NCBI GenBank assembly: GCA_045536135.1
Contig: JAZSNA010000025.1
Coordinates: 1-60,728 of the forward strand
Direction of reading: 5' to 3'
From: JAZSNA01 sp045536135
GTDB lineage: Bacteria > Pseudomonadota > Alphaproteobacteria > CAAHEQ01 > UBA3637
DNA: 60,728 nucleotides
Part shown: positions 33,867-42,317 of the stretch, in pieces
How the letters are laid out: the number at the start of each line of letters is the position of its first letter
Position numbering within the stretch: position 1 is the first letter of the stretch
The notes under the pieces: generated by a model
Seen by the model: only the letters and a program-made list of their open reading frames with translations
What the model was told of the DNA's origin: nothing
Databases searched by the model: none
Translations under genes and position numbers: made by a program

Positions 33867-34357
33867 CTAAAGAATATACTTTTAATCCAGGTGATTTCGT
33901 TGTTTATCCGACACATGGTGTCGGTCGTGTAAAGGATATTGTTTGTGATACAATCGGCGGACAAAATTTAAGCTTTTTAGAAGTTAATTTCGAAAAAGAT
34001 CAAATGACAATGAAGATACCGACAACAAATAAACGGTTGCGTTCGATTTCTTCTCGTTCCGTTATGGATGAAGCATTATCAACTTTATCCGGAAAAGCAA
34101 AAGTTAAAAAAATCATGTGGTCAAAACGGGCCAGCGAATATGAAGAAAAAATCAATTCCGGTGATCCGTGTCAAGTTGCACAAGTCGTTCGGGATTTATT
34201 TAAACCAACCGAAAAAAGCGAACAATCTTATAGCGAACGATTGATTTTTGAACAGGCGTTTGAACGACTATCTCATGAATATGCAACATTGGAAAACATC
34301 AGCATTGATGAATCCAATTCCAGATTAAACAAGATTTTGGAAACCGGAAAGTTTTAA
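33863..34357 (+). CDS. carD: CarD/CdnL-family transcription regulator
   Basis: 164 residues. The N-terminal RNA-polymerase-interacting Tudor-like domain is clear (FNPGDFVVYPTHGVGRVKDI, LEVNFEKDQMTMKIP). A helical C-terminal domain binds DNA in known members. Known: binds the beta subunit and stabilises open complexes, notably at rRNA promoters. It overlaps the upstream small gene by 4 bases and converges with the ELM1 gene by 4. Confidence 0.9.
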   Translation: MTKEYTFNPGDFVVYPTHGVGRVKDIVCDTIGGQNLSFLEVNFEKDQMTMKIPTTNKRLRSISSRSVMDEALSTLSGKAKVKKIMWSKRASEYEEKINSGDPCQVAQVVRDLFKPTEKSEQSYSERLIFEQAFERLSHEYATLENISIDESNSRLNKILETGKF

Positions 34358-35298
34358 AATAAGTCTTTAATTTTTTGAGCAATTTCACTCGAACAATTTA
34401 ATTTCCCGCCAAATATCATTTGAGCAGATCCAAGTGGCGTTGCAAATCCTTTTTCATACAACATTTGATGTAATCTTTGATGTTTAGAAGACATATTTCC
34501 TTTGGGTGCAAAAATCATTACCGGAACACCCGTTGCACAACATTCCGAACACATAGACATTGAATCGCCCGTCACGACAATCTTATCCGCCCATGATAAA
34601 AGCCCCATATACGGATTATCCCCTTTATCACCGAATTGATATAAAAATGTACTTTTTGCATTAAATGTTTTTTTGATCACATCAATCACTTCCAATGGTG
34701 TTCTGCGTGAAGTCGTTATCAAAACGCTACTTGGTTTCAATTTTAAGACATTTTGACATAAGTCTTCGGCCATTTCTTTTGTAAAATCAAAAGCCTTTGT
34801 TTTTCCGCCGACAATCATTGAAAGCCGAGGCCTTGGGTATTTTTCAAAAACACCTTTCCATTTTTCTTTTTCTATTTTTAATTTTTGATCCGTAATTCGA
34901 TGTGGAGAACCAATAACCCGTAATATGTTTTTTCCACGCACATCCCCATCATGTTCCGGTATCACAACCAAATCCGCATATTTTCGCCCAATCACCCCCG
35001 GATTCATCAACCATATCACTTTCGTTTTCGGAGATTTGTTTTTTATCCACAGCGCCAACATATAACTCCGACGACCTGCCCCGATTAAAATGTCCGGATA
35101 ATTAGATGAAAAATCATGTTTATTTTGTATTCCCCATAACTTATTCAGTTTTAAAGAATTATGAAGCTTTATCCATTTGGTATAAAATACTTTTTTAATT
35201 TCAAACGGCCACTTCAAGGCCTCCGCCACACCCAAAATTTGATTTTCATTCCCTTTTCGATCATCAATCAATAACCAAACTTTTTTACTTTTTGTCAT
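34354..35298 (-). CDS. ELM1-family (DUF1022) protein
   Basis: 314 residues from the ATG at 35298. A longer frame starts inside the deaminase gene without a ribosome site. Family markers are VWLLIDDRKGNENQILGVAEAL at the N-terminus, LIGAGRRSY, MNPGVIGRK, IVGGKTKAF, TSRRTP and VTGDSMSMCSECCATGVPV. The layout recalls GT-B glycosyltransferases. Plant ELM1 acts in mitochondrial fission; the bacterial role is unknown, with cell-envelope sugar transfer a reasonable guess. It overlaps the dCMP deaminase gene by 14 bases. Confidence 0.85.
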   Translation of the reverse strand: MTKSKKVWLLIDDRKGNENQILGVAEALKWPFEIKKVFYTKWIKLHNSLKLNKLWGIQNKHDFSSNYPDILIGAGRRSYMLALWIKNKSPKTKVIWLMNPGVIGRKYADLVVIPEHDGDVRGKNILRVIGSPHRITDQKLKIEKEKWKGVFEKYPRPRLSMIVGGKTKAFDFTKEMAEDLCQNVLKLKPSSVLITTSRRTPLEVIDVIKKTFNAKSTFLYQFGDKGDNPYMGLLSWADKIVVTGDSMSMCSECCATGVPVMIFAPKGNMSSKHQRLHQMLYEKGFATPLGSAQMIFGGKLNCSSEIAQKIKDLF

Positions 35299-35761
35299 AC
35301 GATACAACCTCATCATGAATATAGACGATTTCAACTCCGGCTTGGAGAAACATTTCTTCGGTTTCAGATGTTTGTTTATATTTATATTCTGCAATCACTT
35401 TTTTAATTCCGCAAGCAATTAACAACATTGCACAAGTCCGACATGGCGACATTTTACAATATAAGGTTGCTCCATCGATTGATATCCCCCGTTTAGCCGC
35501 TTGACAAATCGCATTTTGTTCCGCATGAAGGGTTCGCATACAATGTTGAGACGAATGACCATTTTCATCTGTCACCGTTTTAATTAAATGTCCGACATCA
35601 TCACAATGTGGCAATCCGGACGGCGCCCCCACATATCCGGAAGTTAAAATCTGGTTATCTTTGACAATAACACAGGCGGTTTTTCCTCGATCACATGTGG
35701 CTCGATTGGCTAATGCATGCATTACTTCAATAAAATATTCATCCCAAGACGGTCTGGTCAT
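35285..35761 (-). CDS. dCMP deaminase (ComEB-like)
   Basis: 158 residues. Zinc-dependent deaminase motifs are HAEQNA (catalytic Glu) and PCRTCA (Cys ligands), plus an extra His/Cys site in HCDDVGH and QHCMRTL. This matches dCMP deaminases, which feed dUMP to thymidylate synthase. The neighbouring dUTPase-like gene at 8300 is divergent, so this enzyme may be important for dTTP supply. AAAGGAG precedes the start. Confidence 0.9.
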   Translation of the reverse strand: MTRPSWDEYFIEVMHALANRATCDRGKTACVIVKDNQILTSGYVGAPSGLPHCDDVGHLIKTVTDENGHSSQHCMRTLHAEQNAICQAAKRGISIDGATLYCKMSPCRTCAMLLIACGIKKVIAEYKYKQTSETEEMFLQAGVEIVYIHDEVVSYDKK

Positions 35762-35770
35762 ATTTTCTCC

Positions 35771-35799
35771 TTTCTTTTTTATCTGTTTTAGTATATTAT
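35771..35799 (+). promoter_or_regulatory. Promoter of the PLD-nuclease gene
   Basis: TTTCTT (35771-35776), 17 bp, TATTAT (35794-35799). The ATG at 35808 follows after 8 bases. The -35 sequence and spacing equal those of ycgN. Confidence 0.45.
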
Positions 35800-35807
35800 C
35801 AGTTTAT

Positions 35808-36323
35808 ATGAAAAAAATAAACTATTTTTTATCGATATTTCTATTTTTATGTTTTTCCGCCACCGCTGAAATTCAAGTTTATTTTTCGCCCTCTTCGGAT
35901 TGTCAAAATCAGTTGATTAAAAAAATCAACACCTCTGTTCAAAGCATCGATATTGCGATTTATTCTTTTACAGATAAAGATATTCTATCTGCTTTAATTC
36001 AAGCGGCCAATCGTGGTGTTCAAATTCGCATAATAGCTGATAAAAAACAAGCTTTATCCAAATCATCCGTCATTCCCTTTTTATATCAACAGGGTTTTGA
36101 TTTAAAACTCAATTCATCTTTTCAAGCCGAACATAATAAATTTGCTATTTTTGATCAAAAACATGTTATGACCGGTTCATATAATTGGACAAAAAATGCC
36201 CGAGATAACAATTCGGAAAATTGTGTTTTCTTTGATGAAAATATTCAAGCCTTTACCGAAAGATTTGAATTTTTATGGCAAAAGTATGATGAATTAAAAA
36301 CAAGACTTCTTTTTACGGAATAA
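35808..36323 (+). CDS. Secreted phospholipase-D-type nuclease
   Basis: 171 residues from the ATG at 35808. A longer frame upstream overlaps the deaminase gene and lacks a ribosome site. A signal peptide (MKKINYFLSIFLFLCFSATA) is followed by a single HKD motif, HNKFAIFD, and GSYNWTKNARDNNSEN, as in the dimeric Nuc/EDTA-resistant nucleases. Known members degrade DNA or RNA in the periplasm without metal. A DNA-scavenging role is inferred. Confidence 0.85.
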   Translation: MKKINYFLSIFLFLCFSATAEIQVYFSPSSDCQNQLIKKINTSVQSIDIAIYSFTDKDILSALIQAANRGVQIRIIADKKQALSKSSVIPFLYQQGFDLKLNSSFQAEHNKFAIFDQKHVMTGSYNWTKNARDNNSENCVFFDENIQAFTERFEFLWQKYDELKTRLLFTE

Positions 36324-36816
36324 ACAAATAACCGTCGGATGTTGTTTTAATAATATCTTCCGTAATTTTATTTCTTAAATTATAAATCGTTGTTTCAACC
36401 GTATGCGTATTTGCATCAGGTGTATAATTAAAAACATCCCTTTTCACATCTTCCTTTATTCCCGTCGGATGTTTAAATAAATAGATTAATAATTCGGCTT
36501 CTTTTTCGGTTAATAAATATTCTTTTCCTTCTTTTTTATCCGATAATATCCGCCCGTTTAAGGAAAAACGATGACCGGTAAATTTATTTTGTAATGATTT
36601 TATTTCATTTTTCAGTAAATCAATTGAAATCGGTTTTTTAAACTTTCCGCTACCAATTACAATTTTCTTAACCGTCGGATTGCTGATTTTATCAACCCCA
36701 TCGATAATAACAATATCCGCATCATCATTATCTTGATACGGGGCGACATTAAATTCGCTTAAAACATCAAGATACAGCTTTTGTAAATCAATATCCGAAC
36801 ATAAAATATAAATCAT
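36313..36816 (-). CDS. OmpR/PhoB-type winged-helix regulator with compact receiver
   Basis: 167 residues. The C-terminal domain (about 85-167) is an OmpR-type winged helix: LTEKEAELLIYLFKHP, HTVETTIYNLRNKI and TTSDGYLFIP. The N-terminal ~75 residues look like a shortened receiver: DIVIID with Asp39 at the phosphoacceptor-like position, and KKP (about 60-62) like the conserved Lys-Pro. A full receiver is about 120 residues. No histidine kinase is adjacent. It may be constitutive or atypically controlled. It overlaps the nuclease gene by 11 bases, tail to tail. Confidence 0.75.
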   Translation of the reverse strand: MIYILCSDIDLQKLYLDVLSEFNVAPYQDNDDADIVIIDGVDKISNPTVKKIVIGSGKFKKPISIDLLKNEIKSLQNKFTGHRFSLNGRILSDKKEGKEYLLTEKEAELLIYLFKHPTGIKEDVKRDVFNYTPDANTHTVETTIYNLRNKITEDIIKTTSDGYLFIP

Positions 36817-36879
36817 TAAAAATCCTTTTCATTTTAGATAATATATGATATAAATCAAAAAAGAAAGGATTTTTTTATC

Positions 36880-38121
36880 GTGCTTTTTTTATATAGTCTT
36901 ATTTCTTTTTTATCTTATCCGGTTATTCGATTAATTTTGAAATCCCGTCGAAAAAAGGGAAAGGAAGATCCTGAACGTTATTTGGAACGATATGGATTAT
37001 ATACCATTCCCCGCCCCAAAGGAAGTTTAATTTGGATACATGGTGCTTCGGTCGGCGAATGCTTATCCGCCCTTCCCTTGATTAATGAGTTAGTTAAACA
37101 TCATTCCGTCATGGTCACTTCCGGCACTGTCACATCGGCTCAAATTATGAAAAAAAGACTCCCCAGTGGGGCATTTCATCAATATATTCCTGTTGATTAT
37201 CCGATTTATGTTCAACGTTTTTTAAAGCATTTTAAACCCAATGCCGGTATTTTTATCGACAGCGACTTTTGGCCCAATTTACTTCGATATTCATCAAAAA
37301 AAATGCCTTTAATTTTAGCCAATGGCCGAATTTCGGATCGTTCCTTTGAACGGTGGCAAAAGTTTCCGTTTTTTATCAAACCGCTTTTAGCTTGTTTTAA
37401 AATTTGTTTCGGACAAAGTCGATTGGATACCGAAAGATTACAAAGGCTCGGGGCATCCAAAACCTATTATGTCGGTAATTTAAAATCCGTGACTGCCAAT
37501 TCTCCGTTTGATCCGATGGAGCTTGAAAAAATACAAAATGAAATCGGCAATCGAACTTTTTGGTTGGCTTCCAGCACTCATGAAAACGAAGAAGAACAAA
37601 TTGGAGGATTTTTGAAAAAAGTCAACATCAAGAATTTACTGACAATTATCATTCCTCGACATAATATTCGTGGAGCAGATATCCGAAAAACATTGGAAAA
37701 TCAAGGATTTTCAGTTCATCAAAGATCTTTAGAAGAAAATTTTGATTGTGATATTTACATTGCGGATACAATGGGAGAAACCGGTTTGTTTTATGCCCTG
37801 TCTTCGGTTGTCTTTGTGGGGGGGAGTTTAATTGCCCACGGCGGACAAAATATGTTGGAACCCATGAAAGAATCTTGTGCTGTTTTTGTCGGACCTTATA
37901 CCTTTAATTTCAAAGAGATTATGTCCGGTGCTTTGGATTGGCGAGCAATTATTCAATTAAGGGTCTCTTCCGAATTTGATTCTGTTTTAACTAAATTATT
38001 ATCAGATATAATTTATCGTGAAAAACAAGCGGCAAATGCGAAAAAATTTGCCAATAATGAAATGGCTGTTCTTGATAAAATGATGCCCATTCTTTATCCC
38101 ATTATTTCGGAGGGAAAATGA
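36880..38121 (+). CDS. waaA: 3-deoxy-D-manno-octulosonic acid transferase
   Basis: 413 residues with an N-terminal membrane anchor and GT-B fold. Markers are IWIHGASVGE with the catalytic Glu, SGTVTSAQIM, VDYPIYVQRFL and the C-terminal GGSLIAHGGQNMLEP nucleotide-sugar site. It starts with GTG behind AGAAAGGA. Known: adds Kdo to lipid IVA. It is first of three overlapping lipid A genes (waaA-lpxK-lpxL), which establishes an LPS-bearing outer membrane. Confidence 0.93.
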   Translation: MLFLYSLISFLSYPVIRLILKSRRKKGKEDPERYLERYGLYTIPRPKGSLIWIHGASVGECLSALPLINELVKHHSVMVTSGTVTSAQIMKKRLPSGAFHQYIPVDYPIYVQRFLKHFKPNAGIFIDSDFWPNLLRYSSKKMPLILANGRISDRSFERWQKFPFFIKPLLACFKICFGQSRLDTERLQRLGASKTYYVGNLKSVTANSPFDPMELEKIQNEIGNRTFWLASSTHENEEEQIGGFLKKVNIKNLLTIIIPRHNIRGADIRKTLENQGFSVHQRSLEENFDCDIYIADTMGETGLFYALSSVVFVGGSLIAHGGQNMLEPMKESCAVFVGPYTFNFKEIMSGALDWRAIIQLRVSSEFDSVLTKLLSDIIYREKQAANAKKFANNEMAVLDKMMPILYPIISEGK

Positions 38122-39032
38122 GACAACCATCATTTTGGTATTGGAAAAATCCGGTTTTAAAAATTTTATATCCGATTGGGTGGATTTATGGTTTTTTAAC
38201 ATTTTTAAGAATAAAATTTAAAAAATCAATACCGGCTCCAAATGTGATTTGTGTCGGGAATTTATCTGTCGGCGGAGTTGGGAAAACGCCAGTTTCCCTT
38301 TATTTATCCACATTATTTAACAAACCGGTCTTTTTAAATCACGGATATAAAAGTCAGGTTCAAAATGTTATTGCACATCATCAGGACGGATTAAGCGACG
38401 AAGCGTTAGAGTTATCACATTATGCTCCAACCGTTGTCAATTCAAATCGCCGAGACGGATATGTTTTGGCTCAAACATTAAATCCGGAAAAAATTATTAT
38501 GGATGACGGCTTTCAAAATCCGGATTTGGATTGTGGAAAACGTATTCTTGTTTTTGACGGACGTTTAGGTATCGGGAATGGCATGTGTTTGCCGGTCGGA
38601 CCGCTTCGTGAACCGTTACGACAAGGCCTTAATCGAGCCAACGCCGTTGTCATCATCGGTGATGATGAAACCGGTCTAGTACGTCAAATCCATAAAACCC
38701 ATCCGCATATGCCCATCTTTTTCGGAGACATTCATATGGTCGCCAAAATAAAACACCGTCAAGCTATTGCTTTCGCAGGTATCGGACGACCGGAAAAATT
38801 TTTCAATATGTTAAAAAAAGCCGGTATTGGGTTAAATATGACTTTTGCTTTTCCGGACCACCATCAATATACGGAAAAAGAAATAGCGTTTATGTGTCAA
38901 TTTAAACAACCCTTGCTCACAACCCGCAAAGATTTTGTCAAAATCCCCCCGCAATTTCAGTCGTTGATAACGGTTGTTGATATTAAGTTTATTCCCCGTA
39001 AAAAAGAAGAAATTGAAAGGTTTTTCAAATGA
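38118..39032 (+). CDS. lpxK: Tetraacyldisaccharide 4'-kinase
   Basis: 304 residues. An N-terminal membrane-associated segment is followed by Walker A NLSVGGVGKTP (about 52-62), DDGFQNPDL and the GIGRPEKFF and FPDHHQYTEKE segments. Known: phosphorylates the 4' position of the lipid A disaccharide. ATGA overlaps with waaA and lpxL couple the three. Confidence 0.94.
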   Translation: MRQPSFWYWKNPVLKILYPIGWIYGFLTFLRIKFKKSIPAPNVICVGNLSVGGVGKTPVSLYLSTLFNKPVFLNHGYKSQVQNVIAHHQDGLSDEALELSHYAPTVVNSNRRDGYVLAQTLNPEKIIMDDGFQNPDLDCGKRILVFDGRLGIGNGMCLPVGPLREPLRQGLNRANAVVIIGDDETGLVRQIHKTHPHMPIFFGDIHMVAKIKHRQAIAFAGIGRPEKFFNMLKKAGIGLNMTFAFPDHHQYTEKEIAFMCQFKQPLLTTRKDFVKIPPQFQSLITVVDIKFIPRKKEEIERFFK

Positions 39033-39952
39033 GTGACTTATTGGCTGTTGCCGTTAAAAAAAACAGAAGTCTGAAACAAAAATATTTTCTTGATCCCTTG
39101 GTTGCTTTTTCAGCATACGGATTGATTAAATTATGTTCTGTTTTACCATTAAAATTTTCGGCTTATTTGGGCGGGATATTGGGAAGTATTATTGGGTTTT
39201 TTATGCGAAAAAAAAATAAAATCGCTTTATATAATCTCAATAAAGTTTTTCCCAATAAATCACAGAAAGAACGAAAAAAAATTTTACGAAAAATGTGGTT
39301 TCATTTTGGAGCAATGTTTGCTGAAACCGCTCAAATCAAAAAACTGATTCAAAAAAACACTCAAATTATCGGAACGGAAGTTATCGAACAAATTAAACAA
39401 AATAAAAAAGGCGGTTTTTTTATTTCAGCTCACATCGGCAACTGGGAGGTCTGTCCACCGTTTTCAGCTCAATTTGGTCTCCCACTTCATCCTTTTTATC
39501 GTCCGGCAAATAATCCGTGGTTTGAAAAACTGATTTTTCAACGACGCAAAATGCCGGGAATTACACTTATTCCCAAAGGAACATCCGGCAATCGCATCAT
39601 GTTATCTCTATTGGCTCAAAAAGAATATATGGCCATATTAGTTGATCAAAAATATAACCTTGGCGCAGATGTCGAATTTTTAGGACATCCGTCCAAAACA
39701 ACAACAGCTATTGAAAGTTTAGCAATTAAAAAGGATATTGATTTAATCCCCATTCGTTGTATTCGAACCGGAGTTGCCCGATATAAGCTGGAAATTTTTC
39801 AGCCATTTGAAATTAAAAAAACAGACATTCCGGAAAAAGATATTCTTGATTTAACAAAACGGGTTAATGATTTACTGTCATCATGGATTTATGAGTATCC
39901 GGAACAATGGCTTTGGATACATCATCGATGGGATAAAAAAGAATACAAATAA
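39029..39952 (+). CDS. lpxL: Lipid A acyltransferase (LpxL/HtrB family)
   Basis: 307 residues. N-terminal membrane anchor (about 28-62), then the HX4E catalytic motif in SAHIGNWEV, a PFYRPANNPW segment and LVDQKYNLG. Known: adds a secondary acyl chain to Kdo2-lipid IVA. The acyl chain length cannot be read from sequence. It is last in the waaA operon. Confidence 0.9.
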   Translation: MSDLLAVAVKKNRSLKQKYFLDPLVAFSAYGLIKLCSVLPLKFSAYLGGILGSIIGFFMRKKNKIALYNLNKVFPNKSQKERKKILRKMWFHFGAMFAETAQIKKLIQKNTQIIGTEVIEQIKQNKKGGFFISAHIGNWEVCPPFSAQFGLPLHPFYRPANNPWFEKLIFQRRKMPGITLIPKGTSGNRIMLSLLAQKEYMAILVDQKYNLGADVEFLGHPSKTTTAIESLAIKKDIDLIPIRCIRTGVARYKLEIFQPFEIKKTDIPEKDILDLTKRVNDLLSSWIYEYPEQWLWIHHRWDKKEYK

Positions 39953-39956
39953 ACTT

Positions 39957-40388
39957 TTATATTTTCGGACAATATGTGTCACTTTCTATTTTAGTTAATG
40001 TTTCATGAAAAATTATTTCAACAGTGTTGGTATTTTCATCTGTTTTAATACACATATATTTATCCGCACTTTTTTCCATTTCTCCTTTAAACGCCTCTAC
40101 ATCATCAGCATTATTTAATTCAACCGTAATTGAAAAAGTAATCTCATCATTTTTCAGATAAGTACATTTTGTTTGATCAAGTATCTCGTCTTTTTCTGCC
40201 CCTTCACTCATCCGACGATTTTGGGGAGCATATTTTGTTGCCAAAACCAAAACCTTGTTTTTTAAAATGGACATTCGATGTCTTTTAATCACAAATTGCA
40301 TTGTCGTTAATGTAATGGCAGAAATAACTGCAATAACCGCCAATACACCAATTAATTCCACCAACGAACGTCCTTTTTCTTTTTTCAT
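39957..40388 (-). CDS. Short prepilin-like protein without Cys-rich tail
   Basis: 143 residues. The N-terminus MKKEKGRSLVELIGVLAVIA has a type IV prepilin layout: basic leader, Gly6, then Glu at +5 and a hydrophobic helix. Position +1 is Arg rather than Phe, as in the Cys-rich paralogues. The C-terminal domain (about 45-143) has four scattered Cys but none of the CPxxATC modules. AGAAAGG precedes the start. It follows the MFS gene in the minus-strand operon. A minor pilin or pseudopilin is likely. Confidence 0.75.
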   Translation of the reverse strand: MKKEKGRSLVELIGVLAVIAVISAITLTTMQFVIKRHRMSILKNKVLVLATKYAPQNRRMSEGAEKDEILDQTKCTYLKNDEITFSITVELNNADDVEAFKGEMEKSADKYMCIKTDENTNTVEIIFHETLTKIESDTYCPKI

Positions 40389-40399
40389 TTTATACCTTT

Positions 40400-41938
40400 C
40401 TATTCTGTAATATCCATTATTTGAGATACCTGTTGTATTTGTCCTTCTTCGGCTTTTATTTCCTTTGTCCTATTTTCTTTTAGCACATTTTGATATCTTT
40501 TTCTAGATACAAATAAAAACATTTTTTGAGGCAATAAATATGACGCCGAAAATGTTTTGGAAAACATAGATAAAAAATTCGAAAGAACAACTTTTTCCTC
40601 GACATCGCCTTCTTCACGAACCCCCCGCAATAAAATCAAAGAAAGAGTTGCCAAAACAGAGGCAAAAAAGAAAAAGAAATCCCAATGCCTCATCCCAAAA
40701 ACATATAAATCAAATTCGGATATATTACTTTGCCAATTCAAGGTAAAGAATAACTCTTTATCGGCAAAGAAATCCGCCAGAGAACCACCGATTAACGGGG
40801 CTATTCCAGAGGCAAATGCATTTATGATGCCATTAACGGACAAATAAACAGTCGCCCGCCCTTTGGGTGCCAGTTTCAATGTAATGTTTCCCGTTGCCAA
40901 TGTGATACCGGCTTGAGCAATCCCGATAAAAATATAAATTAAAATTAAAAGCGGTATTGTCAAAATATGCGGATTTGGATTGGCTGTAAACAAAAACATA
41001 AAAATACACAATATGTATAATGGACCCGTTGTCAGTAAAACGGATTTATTACTGAATTTATCCGATATTTTACCCCACATTTCCATTACCCAAACATTCA
41101 TCAGCTGGGTAATCGTTGTCAAAACCAAAACCAAACTCATCGGCAGATTTAATTTTTTTAAAATATAAACCGTAAAGAAAGGGACGGCTAAATTTATCGA
41201 AAAATTCCAAAAAGCCAAAAAAGACATCAGTTTTGTAAAATTTCTATCCTCAAATACTTTTTTAAACTTTTTTATAAAACTTTCTTTTATATTATCCGTC
41301 TCCATTTTAGGTTCGGATATTCGGTAATACATATAAATACCGATTAAACAAGTAAAAAAAGCCAAAAACATCAAAGCGGCATAAAAATACTTAACCTGAA
41401 ATGACCAAAAACTTAAAATAATCGCCGCCAACAAATTTACCGTCGTGGCTGCAATAATCATCTTTGACAGACGAGAGGCAAAAAAACGGCCCAAAATCTG
41501 TCCCGGTATCAAATCTTTCATCCAAGAATTCCAAGAACTGGTCGAAAATCCCGAACAAAAACATCGTAAAGTATATAACAAGGCTAAATAATACGATGCA
41601 TACGGAATATCCGGATTTAAAACCAAAAAACCTATCGGTAAAAAAATCATCCGTCCGAAAGACGAAATTGTTAAACATTGCCACTTTCTTTTGTGAAATT
41701 TTTCAACAAAATAAGCACCCGGAAATTGAGCAATATTACATAAATACGGCAATGCGACCAAATACCCGATCAATATATTTGAAGCATTCATCAATAGTGC
41801 AATTGCAATAATAATCGGTCCGGTCGTCAAACTTTCGATAATTTGAGCCGCTATACCATCCCGAACAACCCACGTTAAACTTTTTTGCGTTTGTTTTGAT
41901 GATAGCTGATGTGGTTTCATATTATAGGAAAATGACAT
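40400..41938 (-). CDS. MFS transporter
   Basis: 512 residues with about 12 hydrophobic segments and a loop carrying KFHKRKWQ after helix 2, like the conserved cytoplasmic loop of MFS proteins. A second half begins near MSFLAFWNFSINLAVPFF. The C-terminal ~60 residues are cytoplasmic. The substrate cannot be told from sequence. It lies between smr and the short prepilin gene, with AAAGGAA before the start. Confidence 0.85.
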   Translation of the reverse strand: MSFSYNMKPHQLSSKQTQKSLTWVVRDGIAAQIIESLTTGPIIIAIALLMNASNILIGYLVALPYLCNIAQFPGAYFVEKFHKRKWQCLTISSFGRMIFLPIGFLVLNPDIPYASYYLALLYTLRCFCSGFSTSSWNSWMKDLIPGQILGRFFASRLSKMIIAATTVNLLAAIILSFWSFQVKYFYAALMFLAFFTCLIGIYMYYRISEPKMETDNIKESFIKKFKKVFEDRNFTKLMSFLAFWNFSINLAVPFFTVYILKKLNLPMSLVLVLTTITQLMNVWVMEMWGKISDKFSNKSVLLTTGPLYILCIFMFLFTANPNPHILTIPLLILIYIFIGIAQAGITLATGNITLKLAPKGRATVYLSVNGIINAFASGIAPLIGGSLADFFADKELFFTLNWQSNISEFDLYVFGMRHWDFFFFFASVLATLSLILLRGVREEGDVEEKVVLSNFLSMFSKTFSASYLLPQKMFLFVSRKRYQNVLKENRTKEIKAEEGQIQQVSQIMDITE

Positions 41939-41942
41939 TTTT

Positions 41943-42317
41943 TTATTTCCTTTTTTTGAATTTGATTAAAAATGCCCCATTTTTATCTTCTATTTCGGAA
42001 ACAGACGATTGATATTTTTCAAGCCACAATGGCATTTCCTTTTTAATAATACCTGATCCATCCTTTCCACGTCCCGTAATTATAATAATTTTTTTAGAAC
42101 ATTCCATATGTTCCGTCATATAATCTTGGAACTTTTCAAAAGCATTTTGAACCGTATAACCGTGCAAATCCAATCGAGGTGTAAACAATGAAAATATCTT
42201 TCGTTTTTTGGGTGTTTTATCACCTGCATACTTTAACGGAGTCACTGTTTTTTTTAATTTTTCCCACAATTCAAAATCATCTTTTGTCATTGCAAAGGTC
42301 TTCGTCCTTTCGGCCAT
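41943..42317 (-). CDS. Smr-domain protein
   Basis: 124 residues. The Smr core is RLDLHGYTVQNAFEKFQDYM, ITGRGKDGSGIIKKEMPLWL, the LDxHG and TGxG motifs of the family. Known Smr domains are nicking or RNA endonucleases; stand-alone members are common in alphaproteobacteria next to mltA, as here. The start overlaps mltA by 31 bases and lacks a good ribosome site. An internal Met at 42290 is possible. Confidence 0.85.
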   Translation of the reverse strand: MAERTKTFAMTKDDFELWEKLKKTVTPLKYAGDKTPKKRKIFSLFTPRLDLHGYTVQNAFEKFQDYMTEHMECSKKIIIITGRGKDGSGIIKKEMPLWLEKYQSSVSEIEDKNGAFLIKFKKRK

